Assembly (NCBI GenBank): GCA_009692065.1
Contig: SHZY01000004.1
Coordinates: 18,954-82,953, forward strand
Direction of reading: 5' to 3'
DNA: 64,000 bases
From: Gemmataceae bacterium
GTDB lineage: Bacteria > Planctomycetota > Planctomycetia > Gemmatales > Gemmataceae
In this document: one piece after another, positions 28,301 to 37,425 of the stretch
Layout of the letters: each line of letters starts with the position of its first letter
Numbering within the stretch: the stretch's first letter is position 1
Notes under the pieces: generated by a model
The model's database searches: none
What the model saw: only the letters and a program-made list of their open reading frames with translations
Told to the model about the DNA's origin: nothing
Translations under genes and position numbers: made by a program

Positions 28301-28769
28301 GTGGTACGCGGTATTGCCACGTGATTATGTGCCGGGACAGAAACTGAAGATCGAGGTGTATCGGCGGCTATCGCGCATTCGCAAGCTGGATCATCTCGAC
28401 GACTTTCGGCAGGAGCTGCGCGATCGCTACGGGCCGATCCCCAAGCCAGTCGAGTGGCTGTTGCGTTTGGCGGAACTGCGGATTCTGGCGAGTCATTGGC
28501 AGATTGCCGGGCTTCACCTTGAAGGCAAGTGGCAGCATCCCGAAGGCAGCGTCGAGGCACAGCCGATCACGGCGATTGGGTCGGTCGATCTGGTGCTGGA
28601 ATACCGTCATCCGCGCAAGGTGGAGCGACTGGCGAACCGCGCCGCCAGCCGATTGCGCATCGCCGATGCCCAGAGCGCCTATTTTCGCCTGCGCCCCGAG
28701 GAGTACGAGCCGCTCAAGCTCTTTGCGACCATCAAACATCTCTTGTGTTTGCCGGATCGGCCGGTATAA
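25380..28769 (+). CDS. mfd: Transcription-repair coupling factor Mfd
   Basis: 1129 aa with UvrB-like N-terminus, RID (VHLSHGIARYRGM) and SF2 helicase motifs (ICGDVGYGKTELAMRAAF; IIDEEQRFGVEHKERLK). Confidence 0.97.
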   Translation: MSDAPATGALPGRLQELPRWLEGTEGYSALVRALQSGQAATVDGAWNSSASFVAGALGLQTPATLLIVLAHPRDLDAWDEDLLSFSGLRAVTFPAWDALPTVDTVLDEIGGKRLRVLRQLEGDHPPKLLLTTIQALLQPVPNREQLAKHRKRLRVGQDIAIESIVAWLIEQGFQRMEAIEIPGEFSQRGGILDVYSPDAEAPFRLEFFGNEIESIRQFSPETQRSLGDVEAIEITAQGRHTPGHEMLRGNLCDYLPPKAWTMLVELGDLEEQAKHYLDRTADITGLFSAQGVFKQLVQFPSIRLSALPIATAETTYHLRVESVERFSGDVTKVRDELDIAAADDVVLIACHNDAEMKRLGDVLAQGKLAQAGRLRLVTGYVHAGFRLILAGGDKEKDGADSVSLSPCLPVSLSSVVVLGDHELFHREQVHTVLPRRQLESRAIDSFLELQEDDLVVHLSHGIARYRGMHLLEKNGQTEEHLILEFGGGTRVYVPASKIDLVQKYVGGAKSDPQLSTLGGTSWKNKKDRVQSAVLDLASEMLELQAMRESKPGVAFPPDSDWQREFDAAFPYEETPDQLTTIIEIKRDMEKARPMDRLICGDVGYGKTELAMRAAFKAIDNGKQVAILVPTTVLAEQHYRTFSQRMAEYPFEIDVISRFRSGAEQKRILKRLEDGSIDIIIGTHRIVSNDVHFKELGLVIIDEEQRFGVEHKERLKKLRQTVDVLTLTATPIPRTLHLSLLGIRDISNLETAPQGRLAIETRIVRFDPQLIRHAIMRELNREGQIYFVHNRVHNIHEIAGQVQQIVPEARIVVGHGQMNEHELEDAMVKFVQKQADILVATTIIESGLDIPNANTMFINQAENYGLADLHQLRGRVGRYKHRAYAYLLLDANRDITPNASKRLKAIEEFSELGAGFKIAMRDLEIRGAGNILGTQQSGHIAAIGYELYCSLLENAVRSLKNLPVKTHLEVTIDLPWYAVLPRDYVPGQKLKIEVYRRLSRIRKLDHLDDFRQELRDRYGPIPKPVEWLLRLAELRILASHWQIAGLHLEGKWQHPEGSVEAQPITAIGSVDLVLEYRHPRKVERLANRAASRLRIADAQSAYFRLRPEEYEPLKLFATIKHLLCLPDRPV
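26552..26621. repeat. Family D inverted repeat, copy D3, inside mfd
   Basis: GGAGACAAGGAGAAAG ... TCTCCTTGTCTCCTTGTCTCCCTGTCTCCTTGTCTTCC. Confidence 0.85.
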
Positions 28770-28789
28770 CTCGTGACAATCAGACAAAA

Positions 28790-28842
28790 CCGCTTGCGGC
28801 TTGGCGCTCGCGCGGGAATCGCGATCGCTAAATCGCAAGCGG
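28790..28842. repeat. Family B hairpin, copy B3
   Basis: CCGCTTGCGGCTTGGCGCTCGC-gcgggaatc-GCGATCGCTAAATCGCAAGCGG. Confidence 0.88.
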
Positions 28843-28857
28843 CAAACAGGAGGCGGT

Positions 28858-30036
28858 ATGGGTCGGCAACGACAATGGCTCGGCGTCGGAGTGATGGCCT
28901 TGGGCGGCTGGATGCTCTCCGGCTGCGTGAGCCTCCCAGAGTATGCCGAACCTCGGCAATCGCTGGCGGCAAACCTGAGCGTGCCGGAACGCGTGGCCCG
29001 ACCGCAGATGCAAGACGTCCCGGCTGTCCAATTGAAAAAGCCGGCCGGCTTTGGCGAATCAACAACCACGGCACCGCCGACCGGGAGCGGCGCGGTGCAA
29101 ACGAGCTTTGCCAGCCGTGGAAGCTTGCGAGTCAAAGTGCGCGCCTGGGTGAATGGCCGGCCGATTTTCGAGGACGAGGTGATGCAGGCGCTGGCAGGTC
29201 CCGACCTACGCCGCGTTCAGTCTCTGCCAGAGCCGCAGGCTTCCGAGGAAATGGCCAAGCTTATGAACAGCGTCATCGATAATCTCATCGACCAGGAGTT
29301 GATGTTCCAGGACGCCGTCAAGAAACTCGAAAAAGCCAACCCCCGCGCGCTCGACAAGATGAAGGATGAGGTCGAAAAGGATCTCGACCGATCTGTGCAG
29401 AGGATGAGGGCTGCGAATGTGCCGGAAGACGACATCCGCCGGCTCGAACCAACGGCCCGGCGCATGATGGAGCGCAACACGATCTCGGCGATCTATGCCC
29501 GCAGCCGGATCATGCCGACCGTGCAATCGCTCATCACGTTGACACAAATTCGCGAACACTACGAGGCCCACCTGGAAGATTACAGGTCAGAAGACAAGGT
29601 CGCCTGGCAAGACATCTTCATCCCGACCGGCGCCAACCTGCCGACCCTCGAGGACGCCAGGCGGTTTGCCGAGGAACTGGTCAACAGGTGCCGAACCCAG
29701 GACGATTTCAATCGGCTCATGGTCTATGACGACCGGAAGGTGCAGAATTGCGAGGGCATCGGCAGCCGGCGCGGCGAGATCAAACCCGCGGAAGTCGAAG
29801 ACGCACTGTTCAAGCTGCGCGATGGGGAGATCGGCCCGGTCATCCTGATTTCGACGGGGGTCCATCTGATTCGGGTGACGAAGCGCGAGTACAAGGGCCA
29901 AAGGCTGCTGGACGATGCCGTGCAAAAGGAAATCCGCCGCAAGCTGGAAGGCGAGCTCATGGATCGCGAATACCGGCGCATCGCCCGCGATCTGCGCCAG
30001 CGGGCGGTGTGGTGGATCGAGCGGGATGGGCAATAG
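28858..30036 (+). CDS. SurA/PpiC-like peptidylprolyl isomerase lipoprotein
   Basis: Lipobox LSGC; VRAWVNGRPIFEDEVM; parvulin-like region DIFIPTGANLPTLEDARRFAEELVNRC...GEIGPVILISTGVHLIRVTKRE; RBS AGGAGG. Confidence 0.8.
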   Translation: MGRQRQWLGVGVMALGGWMLSGCVSLPEYAEPRQSLAANLSVPERVARPQMQDVPAVQLKKPAGFGESTTTAPPTGSGAVQTSFASRGSLRVKVRAWVNGRPIFEDEVMQALAGPDLRRVQSLPEPQASEEMAKLMNSVIDNLIDQELMFQDAVKKLEKANPRALDKMKDEVEKDLDRSVQRMRAANVPEDDIRRLEPTARRMMERNTISAIYARSRIMPTVQSLITLTQIREHYEAHLEDYRSEDKVAWQDIFIPTGANLPTLEDARRFAEELVNRCRTQDDFNRLMVYDDRKVQNCEGIGSRRGEIKPAEVEDALFKLRDGEIGPVILISTGVHLIRVTKREYKGQRLLDDAVQKEIRRKLEGELMDREYRRIARDLRQRAVWWIERDGQ

Positions 30037-30039
30037 GAA

Positions 30040-30178
30040 AACCCGAAATCCGAATCTCGAAATCCGAAACAAATTCGAATAACGAAATCCCAAACGGGAT
30101 CGGCATGCCGGTTCCGTTTTTCGTTTCGTGCTTCGGATTTGTTTTGGATTTCGAGATTCGGATTTCGGATTTCGGATT
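30040..30178. repeat. Inverted repeat family H
   Basis: AACCCGAAATCCGAATCTCGAAATCCGAAACAAATTCGA ... TCGGATTTGTTTTGGATTTCGAGATTCGGATTTCGG. Confidence 0.88.
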
Positions 30179-30212
30179 TGAGAAAACAGGAGCGGGCCCG
30201 GTAGCAGGGGCG

Positions 30213-30247
30213 CAAAAAAGCCCGCGAGAACTCCGTTCTCGCGGGCT
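30213..30247 (-). terminator. Intrinsic terminator on the minus strand
   Basis: AGCCCGCGAGAAC-tcc-GTTCTCGCGGGCT with T-run on the minus strand, downstream of the gene ending at 30285. Confidence 0.85.
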
Positions 30248-30284
30248 TGTGTCGCTGCGTTTGTTGCCAAGGATCCGACACAGC

Positions 30285-30737
30285 TCACTCGTTCCGCCTT
30301 GAGGCCGGAATGATTGAAGAAATAGAATTCCCTGAAGGATTGTTCACTGCCGCTTCGACGCGGCCCGCCAGATTTTGCAGTTCCCTGCCGAATTGGCTGA
30401 GATTGGTCTGGGCCACATCGCGTTCTTGAATCCGCTGGGTGAGTTGCTTGCGAATCATGTCGCGTTCGGTGCCGACCGTTTTCACTTGCTGCGTCAGGTC
30501 GCTCTTCTCACCTTCCAGGGTAACGCGCTGTGCCTCGATTTGGGTCAATTTCTTGCGATTCTGTTCGTTGCTCGCGTGCAAGGTGCGGTAGTCATCTTCC
30601 AGCTTGGCATAGCGGGCTTCCAGCTCGTTGATCTTGGCGGCGATCGCCCCTGTCTTTTGCTGGCTGCACCCCCATACGCCCATGGCGCACAGCAAGAAGA
30701 CGGCCACATACGCGGGATTGATCTGATTCATGCGCAT
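30285..30737 (-). CDS. Coiled-coil lipoprotein
   Basis: AMGVWGCSQQKTGAIAAKINELEARYAKLEDDYRTL. Confidence 0.75.
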   Translation of the reverse strand: MRMNQINPAYVAVFLLCAMGVWGCSQQKTGAIAAKINELEARYAKLEDDYRTLHASNEQNRKKLTQIEAQRVTLEGEKSDLTQQVKTVGTERDMIRKQLTQRIQERDVAQTNLSQFGRELQNLAGRVEAAVNNPSGNSISSIIPASRRNE

Positions 30738-31031
30738 GACTCCTCCGAAACGGGCCCAGCGGGATCGTCACCCCCTGAGACTTTGGACCGGATTGGTGAT
30801 GGATGGATAGACTCGAGGTTGGCTGGATCGCAAGCTGACAAGGGATCGGGCATTTTACTTATTTTTCCTCGTTTGCGACCTTGACACAGCATAGTTCGGC
30901 AAGAAGCAGCGGAGAACTTCACCAGATTGGCCAAATTTCTCGATCGGAAATGTTTCGCGCGCTTGACCAGTTTATGCCGCACGCGCCGAAGGCGTGCAGC
31001 TAACGCGGATCATTCAATACGGAAGATTCTA

Positions 31032-31401
31032 ACCACAGAGGCACAGAGAGCACCGAGAAGAGAGGCAGCAGGTAGAATACACTAAGTCCGCGTATATCAA
31101 GGCAGGATATCGCCGCAACTCAGTACTCCAATTGGTTTGGGTGTGACCGGCATGCCGCAAATCCCATTTTTTGCCAACTCTGCGGAAGTCAAGGTTGGTT
31201 GGGATTATCGAGGGATACTCATACACCCATTTGTCGCGTCGCTGCAGCCGCGCAACTCCCTATTCATCAAGCAGTTCCGCGCTGGCCTCGAGATGCCACG
31301 AGAATTGCTGACCTACTGTGTTGGACCCATCTGCAATTCCGACCCGCGGAATGCCGGTCACACCCAATTGGTTTTCTCTGTGTTCTCTGTGCCTCTGTGG
31401 T
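31032..31401. repeat. Composite nested inverted repeat (outer family E arms, inner arms CAATTGGTTTGGGTGTGACCGGCAT)
   Basis: ACCACAGAGGCACAGAGA ... TCTCTGTGCCTCTGTGGT outer; GGGTGTGACCGGCAT ... ATGCCGGTCACACCC inner. Confidence 0.8.
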
Positions 31402-31413
31402 GAATAATTCGGG

Positions 31414-32346
31414 CTAAACGTTGCCACCCGCTCGGCGTTGAAAGAATTGCCGAACGGTGCCTGCCAACCCCTGGCATTCGTCGGCGGACATTGCGGATTT
31501 GGCAAACTTGACCGCATCGCACTGCTCCAGGAAGCTCCCTAAAAAGCGTTTCTCCTCCAACGTCAGCAGCGGACACGCTTCGAGTTGCTGTAAGAACTCC
31601 GGTGTGGTGCGGCGACGCGCGGGGAGCGAGAATTGACGTTCGAGATAGCGGCGCACCAGCAACGTCAACAGTGTGATGAATCGCTCGGCGCGGCCATTTT
31701 CGGGCAGTTTCTTGGCGAGCAGGCGCTCCCAGGCAGCCAGCGCAACCTGCGCGGGTGTCGGCGACGGAACGGAACGGAAAAATTGGCGCAACCCGACCGC
31801 AAGCGCGATCAAGAACAACGCCGTGGCAACAACGGCGGACCAGATCCACGCAGAATAATCGGCCGCCACGATCGGTGGCGGGGCCTCAACGGCAGTGATG
31901 TCGCGCAACTCGCCCGCGGTCGGCGTTTTGACCTCGAACCACACGGGATCCCAGGATGCCGTCTGCTCTGTGCCAAGTTCGTCGCGGTATTTGACATCGG
32001 GAAAGGCGAACGCGATCTTGCCCGGTTCACGCGGTGCAAATCGGTAGGTCAGGCGCCACTTTTCGCGCTGGGGGCCGGCGGTTTCAAGCGATGCCTTGGA
32101 GCGCTGCACGAGTTGCCAGGCTGCGTCGTCGCCCAATTCAAGCAGCGCTGTCGGCGTCGCCAAGGGCTTGGCCCCTTCCACCGTCAACGTCACCGCGATC
32201 AGATCGGCCAGTTCGAGCTTGCCGTCCGCTGCGTCCCAGCGAATGTCGATCGACGCGGCACCCTTGGTCTGCGTGATGACGCCGGCGCTGCACGGTTGGC
32301 CCGCGACGACGAAGCCGGCAATCAACACCAAACCAAATCGATTCAT
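31414..32346 (-). CDS. BatD-like exported membrane protein
   Basis: Signal peptide, C-terminal TM; 4-nt overlap with the downstream-encoded DUF58 gene. Confidence 0.6.
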   Translation of the reverse strand: MNRFGLVLIAGFVVAGQPCSAGVITQTKGAASIDIRWDAADGKLELADLIAVTLTVEGAKPLATPTALLELGDDAAWQLVQRSKASLETAGPQREKWRLTYRFAPREPGKIAFAFPDVKYRDELGTEQTASWDPVWFEVKTPTAGELRDITAVEAPPPIVAADYSAWIWSAVVATALFLIALAVGLRQFFRSVPSPTPAQVALAAWERLLAKKLPENGRAERFITLLTLLVRRYLERQFSLPARRRTTPEFLQQLEACPLLTLEEKRFLGSFLEQCDAVKFAKSAMSADECQGLAGTVRQFFQRRAGGNV

Positions 32347-33227
32347 GAATGCCTCAACCGCCGCTCGCGCTTTTCGAAAAACCGCATCAACTCATCAAGA
32401 TGCCGGCCGGCGGTTGACGCCGCCAACACATCGATTCGGTGCGCACGCGTCCATTGCCGAAAGGCATCCTGGCGCCGCTCAAGATTCGCCTGCATCGCTT
32501 GCCGGAACTCAGCGCGCGCGGTATCCACCAGCACGCTTTGGCCTGTCTCGGCGTCTTGGATTTCCAAGAGACCCACGTCCGGCAACGATTCCTCGCGAGG
32601 GTCGCGGATGGTGACAGCGATGACGTCGTGCCGGCGCGCCGTCCGCTGCATCGCCTTCTCGTAGCCTTCGTCGAGGAAATCGCTGAACACGAATACCAGG
32701 GTCCGGCGTTTCAGAATCTTGTTGAGAAAGTCCAGTCCTACGCGCAAGTTCGTGCCCGGATCACGCGGCGCGTGCACGAACAGGTCTCGGATGAGCCGAA
32801 GGGCGTGCCGCGGCCCCTTGCGCGGCGGCACAAAGCGTTCGACGGCGCCGGTGACCAGCAGCAGCCCGACCTTGTCATTATTGCTGACGGCACACAAAGC
32901 GAGCAAGGCGGCGATTTCGGCGACCACCTCGCGCTTGGTCTGATCGATACTGCCCAGCGTCATGCTGGCGCTTGCATCCATCAGGAAGAGCACGGTCAAC
33001 TCGCGTTCCTCGATATAGCGTTTGATGAAAGGATGCCCCATGCGGGCCGTCACGTTCCAGTCGATCGAGCGAATCTCGTCGCCGGGCTGATATTCGCGAA
33101 CTTCCTCGAAGGCGATGCCGGCGCCCTTGAAGACGCTGCGATACGCCCCGCCGAGCGGATCCTCGACGGCGCGCCGCGCCCGCAGTTGCAGGCGGCGGAC
33201 CTGGCGTAAGATTTCGCGGGTTAGCAT
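32343..33227 (-). CDS. DUF58 domain-containing protein (vWA-like)
   Basis: GIAFEEVREYQPGDEIRSIDWNVTARMGHPFIKRYIEERELTVLFLMDASASM. Confidence 0.93.
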   Translation of the reverse strand: MLTREILRQVRRLQLRARRAVEDPLGGAYRSVFKGAGIAFEEVREYQPGDEIRSIDWNVTARMGHPFIKRYIEERELTVLFLMDASASMTLGSIDQTKREVVAEIAALLALCAVSNNDKVGLLLVTGAVERFVPPRKGPRHALRLIRDLFVHAPRDPGTNLRVGLDFLNKILKRRTLVFVFSDFLDEGYEKAMQRTARRHDVIAVTIRDPREESLPDVGLLEIQDAETGQSVLVDTARAEFRQAMQANLERRQDAFRQWTRAHRIDVLAASTAGRHLDELMRFFEKRERRLRHS

Positions 33228-33240
33228 TGGTACTCCAACT

Positions 33241-33285
33241 TGCCGCTTGCGGCGTAGCAGAGCGGATGCTACGCCGCAAGCTGCA
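33241..33285. repeat. Family B hairpin, copy B4
   Basis: TGCCGCTTGCGGCGTAGCA ... TGCTACGCCGCAAGCTGCA. Confidence 0.9.
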
Positions 33286-34788
33286 TTAGATATCGCGTTC
33301 GCGATAGAAGGCAATCACCGCCTGCACGGCGCGGCGCCATTGCGCCAGTTGTTTGCGCCGGCGCTCCGTATCCATCTTCGGCGCGATGGGCTGGCTCGAC
33401 TGCATTAGTTTACGCAGCGATTCGAGATCGGGCCAAACGCCGACTTGCAGGCCGGCCAACAAGGCGGCGCCGAGGGCTGTCGTTTCACTTTCGAGCGCGG
33501 GCAACACCGGCAGGCCTAGCAGGTCTGCCTGGCGTTGCAGGAACCACCCGTTGCGGGCCATGCCGCCGTCCACGCGCAAGGTTTGCAACGGCGTCTGCGT
33601 GTCTCGGTCCGCGGCGTCGATCAGATCGACGACCTGCAAGGCAACCCCTTCCAGCGCCGCCCGTGCCAGATCAGCCGGCGACGTGTTGCGCGTCAGCCCG
33701 AACAGCACGCCGCGCGCCTCCGGAACCCAGTGCGGCGCTCCAAGCCCGACGAAGCCAGGCACGAGCAGGATCGGCTCCTCCGGCGCCGATTGGGCCGCGA
33801 GCGCTTCGCTGTCGCTCGATTGCGCAATCAAGTGCAAGCCATCTCGCAGCCATTGCACCGCGGCCCCGGCGATGAAGACGCTGCCTTCGAGGACATACTG
33901 CGGCGTCTCATCGGTCATCGCCGCCAGACTGCTGAGCAGCCGATGCTTGGAGTGAATCGGCTTCGTGCCGGTGTGGGACAGAAAGAACGCCCCGGTGCCA
34001 TAGGTGCATTTCGCCTCGCCGGCGCGGAAGCCTCCTTGTCCGAAGAGGGCCGCCTGCTGGTCCCCCGCGATACCGGTGATCGGGATGCCCGCCGGCAGAA
34101 ACGGCAGCGCGGCGGTCACGCCGAACTTGCTCACGCTGGGCTGCACCCTGGGCAGGATCGCCTCGGGAACGCCAAAGAATCCGCACAACTCCCTATCCCA
34201 TCGCGTGGTGTGCAGATTCAAGAGCAGGGTGCGCGAGGCGTTGCTGGTATCAGTCGCGTGGACCTTGCCGCCGGTCAGGTTCCACAACAGCCAGCTATCG
34301 ATGGTGCCGACAGCCAGGTGGCCGGTTTCCGCGCGGGCTTTGAGCGTGGCATCTTTCTCCAGAAGCCAGCGGATCTTGGTCGCGGAGAAATACGGATCGA
34401 GCACCAACCCTGTCCGCTCGAAGAGCCAGGGTTCATCGGCATGTCGATCGCGGCAAAAGGCGGCGGTGCGGCGATCTTGCCACACGATTGCAGGCGTCAC
34501 GGGCTGGCCGGTGGCGCGATCCCAGAGGAGAATGGTTTCACGCTGGTTCGTCAAGCCGATGGCCGCGAGGTCGGCCGGCGCAATTTTTGCTTGTGCCAGA
34601 GCGCGCGGCACCACGTCGGCAACCGTGCGCCAGATCTCGAGCGGATCGTGCTCGACCCAGCCCGATTGCGGGTAGTGCTGACGGAACTCGAGAGCGGCGC
34701 TGGCCAGGCTTTGGCCCCGCTCGTCAAAGATCGCCGCCCGCGTACTGGTGGTTCCCTGGTCGATGGCGAGGATGTAACTTGATGGCAT
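33286..34788 (-). CDS. glpK: Glycerol kinase
   Basis: ILAIDQGTTSTRAAIFDERGQ; WVEHDPLEIW; ITGIAGDQQAALFGQ; KCTYGTGAFFL. Confidence 0.95.
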   Translation of the reverse strand: MPSSYILAIDQGTTSTRAAIFDERGQSLASAALEFRQHYPQSGWVEHDPLEIWRTVADVVPRALAQAKIAPADLAAIGLTNQRETILLWDRATGQPVTPAIVWQDRRTAAFCRDRHADEPWLFERTGLVLDPYFSATKIRWLLEKDATLKARAETGHLAVGTIDSWLLWNLTGGKVHATDTSNASRTLLLNLHTTRWDRELCGFFGVPEAILPRVQPSVSKFGVTAALPFLPAGIPITGIAGDQQAALFGQGGFRAGEAKCTYGTGAFFLSHTGTKPIHSKHRLLSSLAAMTDETPQYVLEGSVFIAGAAVQWLRDGLHLIAQSSDSEALAAQSAPEEPILLVPGFVGLGAPHWVPEARGVLFGLTRNTSPADLARAALEGVALQVVDLIDAADRDTQTPLQTLRVDGGMARNGWFLQRQADLLGLPVLPALESETTALGAALLAGLQVGVWPDLESLRKLMQSSQPIAPKMDTERRRKQLAQWRRAVQAVIAFYRERDI

Positions 34789-34806
34789 GACGCGAATCCC
34801 TTCTGT

Positions 34807-34850
34807 TTTGGCGCTTGCGGCGTAGTAGTGCGACGCCGCAAGCGGCCAAA
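34807..34850. repeat. Family B hairpin, copy B5
   Basis: TTTGGCGCTTGCGGCGT ... ACGCCGCAAGCGGCCAAA, one bulge. Confidence 0.85.
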
Positions 34851-34976
34851 CGGAGGTGTAAAAACACACACCTACCATGAAAACTACGCGAATCGGCGGC
34901 GAATCGCAAAAAAAAAACCTAAACTTGCCGAGAACTCTTGACTGACCAAGAGAACCCCGGTGGAAGGGCCCGTACC

Positions 34977-36005
34977 ATGCCATTGGTTTGTCCAGAATGC
35001 AAGCAGTTGTTTGAGCAAAACGGCGTGTGCCCGCTTTGCAACGTGGTATTGCTCTATCACGCGCAAAATCTGCAAAATGAGCCGTCTCCCTCGAAGCCAG
35101 TTGCCGACGAATCGTCGGAATGGCAGCAAACGCCGTGGGGGAAAATCCTCGTCGGCCTGGTCCTGGCCCAGGGGCTCAGCTACGGCTTGCAACGGGTTCT
35201 GACGGCCGGCTTCCTCGCCAGCGGCGACGGCTCGGACACATGGGACACACTTTTCGGTATCGTAATTCATCATGCGATTCTCGGTTTCAGCTTGCTCATC
35301 GGGGGCGTGCTCTCTGGCGCCGGGCAATCACGCGGCATCATCTACGGGGCTCTGGTCGGTTTCACCAGTGGTATTATTTCCTTCTTCGTGCAAGACCTCA
35401 AGGGTGAGTTCTACTCGGCCGTCCTTGTTTATGCGGTTCCGCTCATCCATTTGGCCACCGGCGCGCTGGGCGGCGCGCTGGGCGTGTTGATCTGGCGGCC
35501 AACGCCGAAACTTCCCGAACTTGAGGGGACCACCACGCCCACTCCGGTCATCGCCTCCCAGGTCGGCTCATCGCTGGCCAACCTGTTTGCGGGGCAGGTC
35601 TATCTTGGCCGCGTCTCCGCCGGCGCTTTTTTGATCGTGATCGGCGTCGTCTGGTCCAAGGCGGCTCTTGACTTCTTGCTCCGCGCCAGCAACGGCACGT
35701 TGACGATCTCATCGCAGTTGCAAGCCCAGCTGGTAAGCCTGGAGATTACCGCCCTCGTCGCGCTGGTCGGCGCGGGCTTTGCCGGCGCCACCACGCGCAA
35801 CGGCTTGAAGCAAGGCCTGTGCGTCGGCATCGCGGCTGCCGCCATCGTCCTCGGGCTGCAGATCAATGGCCCCAAGTTCACGCTCGAATCGGCCATCTTC
35901 ACCCAGAGCGGCATCATCACCGTCGCGATGGTCGGCGGCTGGTTCGGCGGCCAACTTTTCCCACCCGTCTCCGCCCGCAGACGCAAAGGCCACATTCCCT
36001 ATTAG
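34977..36005 (+). CDS. Zinc-ribbon-like membrane protein, hypothetical
   Basis: MPLVCPECKQLFEQNGVCPLCNVV then several TM segments. Confidence 0.8.
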   Translation: MPLVCPECKQLFEQNGVCPLCNVVLLYHAQNLQNEPSPSKPVADESSEWQQTPWGKILVGLVLAQGLSYGLQRVLTAGFLASGDGSDTWDTLFGIVIHHAILGFSLLIGGVLSGAGQSRGIIYGALVGFTSGIISFFVQDLKGEFYSAVLVYAVPLIHLATGALGGALGVLIWRPTPKLPELEGTTTPTPVIASQVGSSLANLFAGQVYLGRVSAGAFLIVIGVVWSKAALDFLLRASNGTLTISSQLQAQLVSLEITALVALVGAGFAGATTRNGLKQGLCVGIAAAAIVLGLQINGPKFTLESAIFTQSGIITVAMVGGWFGGQLFPPVSARRRKGHIPY

Positions 36006-36095
36006 CCGCTTGCGGCTTGGCATTCGTACAGAGAAATCCGCGCCGATCGACACCACGCCACGAGCGCCAAGCCACAAGCGGCCGGCCTTTTTTTT
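36005..36095 (+). terminator. Family B hairpin copy B6 followed by a T8 tract; terminator-like
   Basis: GCCGCTTGCGGCTTGGCATTCG ... CGAGCGCCAAGCCACAAGCGGC then ggccTTTTTTTT. Confidence 0.7.
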
Positions 36096-36223
36096 GACCT
36101 TGCCCCGAGTTTGCCGAATAAATAGGCTCCATTCGCCGATGGATAAATAGGGACCGTGCGCGCACTTCCCCAATCGCATCCATCACGGTTCCTTTTTTCC
36201 ATCCAGATGCAAGGACGCCGGCA

Positions 36224-37408
36224 GTGAATCTGACTGCGCGATCAATCTGGTTGATTTGCACAACGAGCGGGCTTTGGGCATTCAGCTTTGGCCTCGGCTC
36301 GCAAGTCGTCACTCATTGGCTCAAGGCGCAAGACGTCAGCGATACGGTCGTCGGCCTGAGTCATTCCTTCTACTATTTCGGTCTGGCGGCAGCGTCGTGC
36401 GGGGTGCCTGCGTTGACGCGGCGCTTTGGGCCGACGGCTTGCGCAACCTTCGGCATGATCTTCGCCGGCGTGACCCTGGCGGCCTTCCCATGGGCCGGCG
36501 GCGAATGGGGCTGGTATCTCTGCCGATTTCTCAACGGCGTCGCCGGCGCGCTCAGCCTCGTGCCGCTCGAAACGATTGTCAGCCGCGATTCGGTGCCGCA
36601 CAAAAAGACCCAGAACTTCGCGTATTACGGAGTTTCTCTGACGCTGGGCGGAGCGCTCGGCATCGGACTGGGGCTCTCCACCTTTCAGCCGGGGGAGACG
36701 TCGGCATTCTACCTCGGCGCCGTGCTGCCGATCGTCGCCGGCCTGGCGCTGGCCGTCTTCCTGCCGACACGGGCCGCGACCGATGCGCCAGGCCAACGCG
36801 TGCCGCTCGGGTTGCGGCGCAACTTTCTCAGCTTCGGCACCGCGTGGTGCCAGGGCTTCATCGAAGGGGGGATGCTGGCGTTCCTCTCGCTCTTCCTCGT
36901 GTCGCGCGGCTTCAGCGCCGACATGGCGGGGATGCTCATGGGCGTGATGATGGTCGGCGTCATCCTCTTTCAGGTCCCGGTGTCCTGGCTGGCGGATCGC
37001 CATGGCAAGACGCCGATCTTGCTATGCTGCTATGCCGTGGTCGCGCTCGGGCTCCTGGGCATCCCGTGGTTGACTGGCTCGCTGTGGCTGGCGCTCGCCC
37101 TGTTCTGCTTCGGCGCATGCACCGGGGCGATGTATCCCTTGGGTCTATCGCGATTGAGCGACAACATGCCGGAAAGCGGACTGGCCCGCGCGTATGCCTG
37201 GTACCTGGCAATCGAATGCGTCGGCAGCCAGGCCGGCGCGGCCATCATGGGCAAGGCCCGCGATCTCTGGGGCGAATCCGCCATGTTCGGCGTCAGCCTC
37301 GCCGCCGTGCTACTCGTTCTGGCGATTTGGTGGATGGTCCGTAGTCCGTTGTCCGTCGCCGAAAGCCCAATAGTCATGTGCTGCAAGCCGCAATCCACGA
37401 ACCACTGA
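36224..37408 (+). CDS. MFS transporter
   Basis: 12-TM pattern; WLICTTSGLWAFSFGLGSQVV...WLADRHGKTPILL. Confidence 0.9.
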   Translation: MNLTARSIWLICTTSGLWAFSFGLGSQVVTHWLKAQDVSDTVVGLSHSFYYFGLAAASCGVPALTRRFGPTACATFGMIFAGVTLAAFPWAGGEWGWYLCRFLNGVAGALSLVPLETIVSRDSVPHKKTQNFAYYGVSLTLGGALGIGLGLSTFQPGETSAFYLGAVLPIVAGLALAVFLPTRAATDAPGQRVPLGLRRNFLSFGTAWCQGFIEGGMLAFLSLFLVSRGFSADMAGMLMGVMMVGVILFQVPVSWLADRHGKTPILLCCYAVVALGLLGIPWLTGSLWLALALFCFGACTGAMYPLGLSRLSDNMPESGLARAYAWYLAIECVGSQAGAAIMGKARDLWGESAMFGVSLAAVLLVLAIWWMVRSPLSVAESPIVMCCKPQSTNH

Positions 37409-37425
37409 CTACGGACCACGGACCA
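37335..37425. repeat. Inverted repeat family I, copy I1
   Basis: TGGTCCGTAGTCCGTTGTCCGT ... ACTGACTACGGACCACGGACCA. Confidence 0.85.

Noticed and set aside
31137-31403. 88-aa ORF inside the composite repeat
   Set aside because: Ends are encoded by the repeat arms and there is no RBS or recognisable domain; not supported as a gene.
36005-36082. All family B hairpins as intrinsic terminators
   Set aside because: Only B6 has an obvious adjacent T-tract; most copies lack a U-run on the relevant strand.
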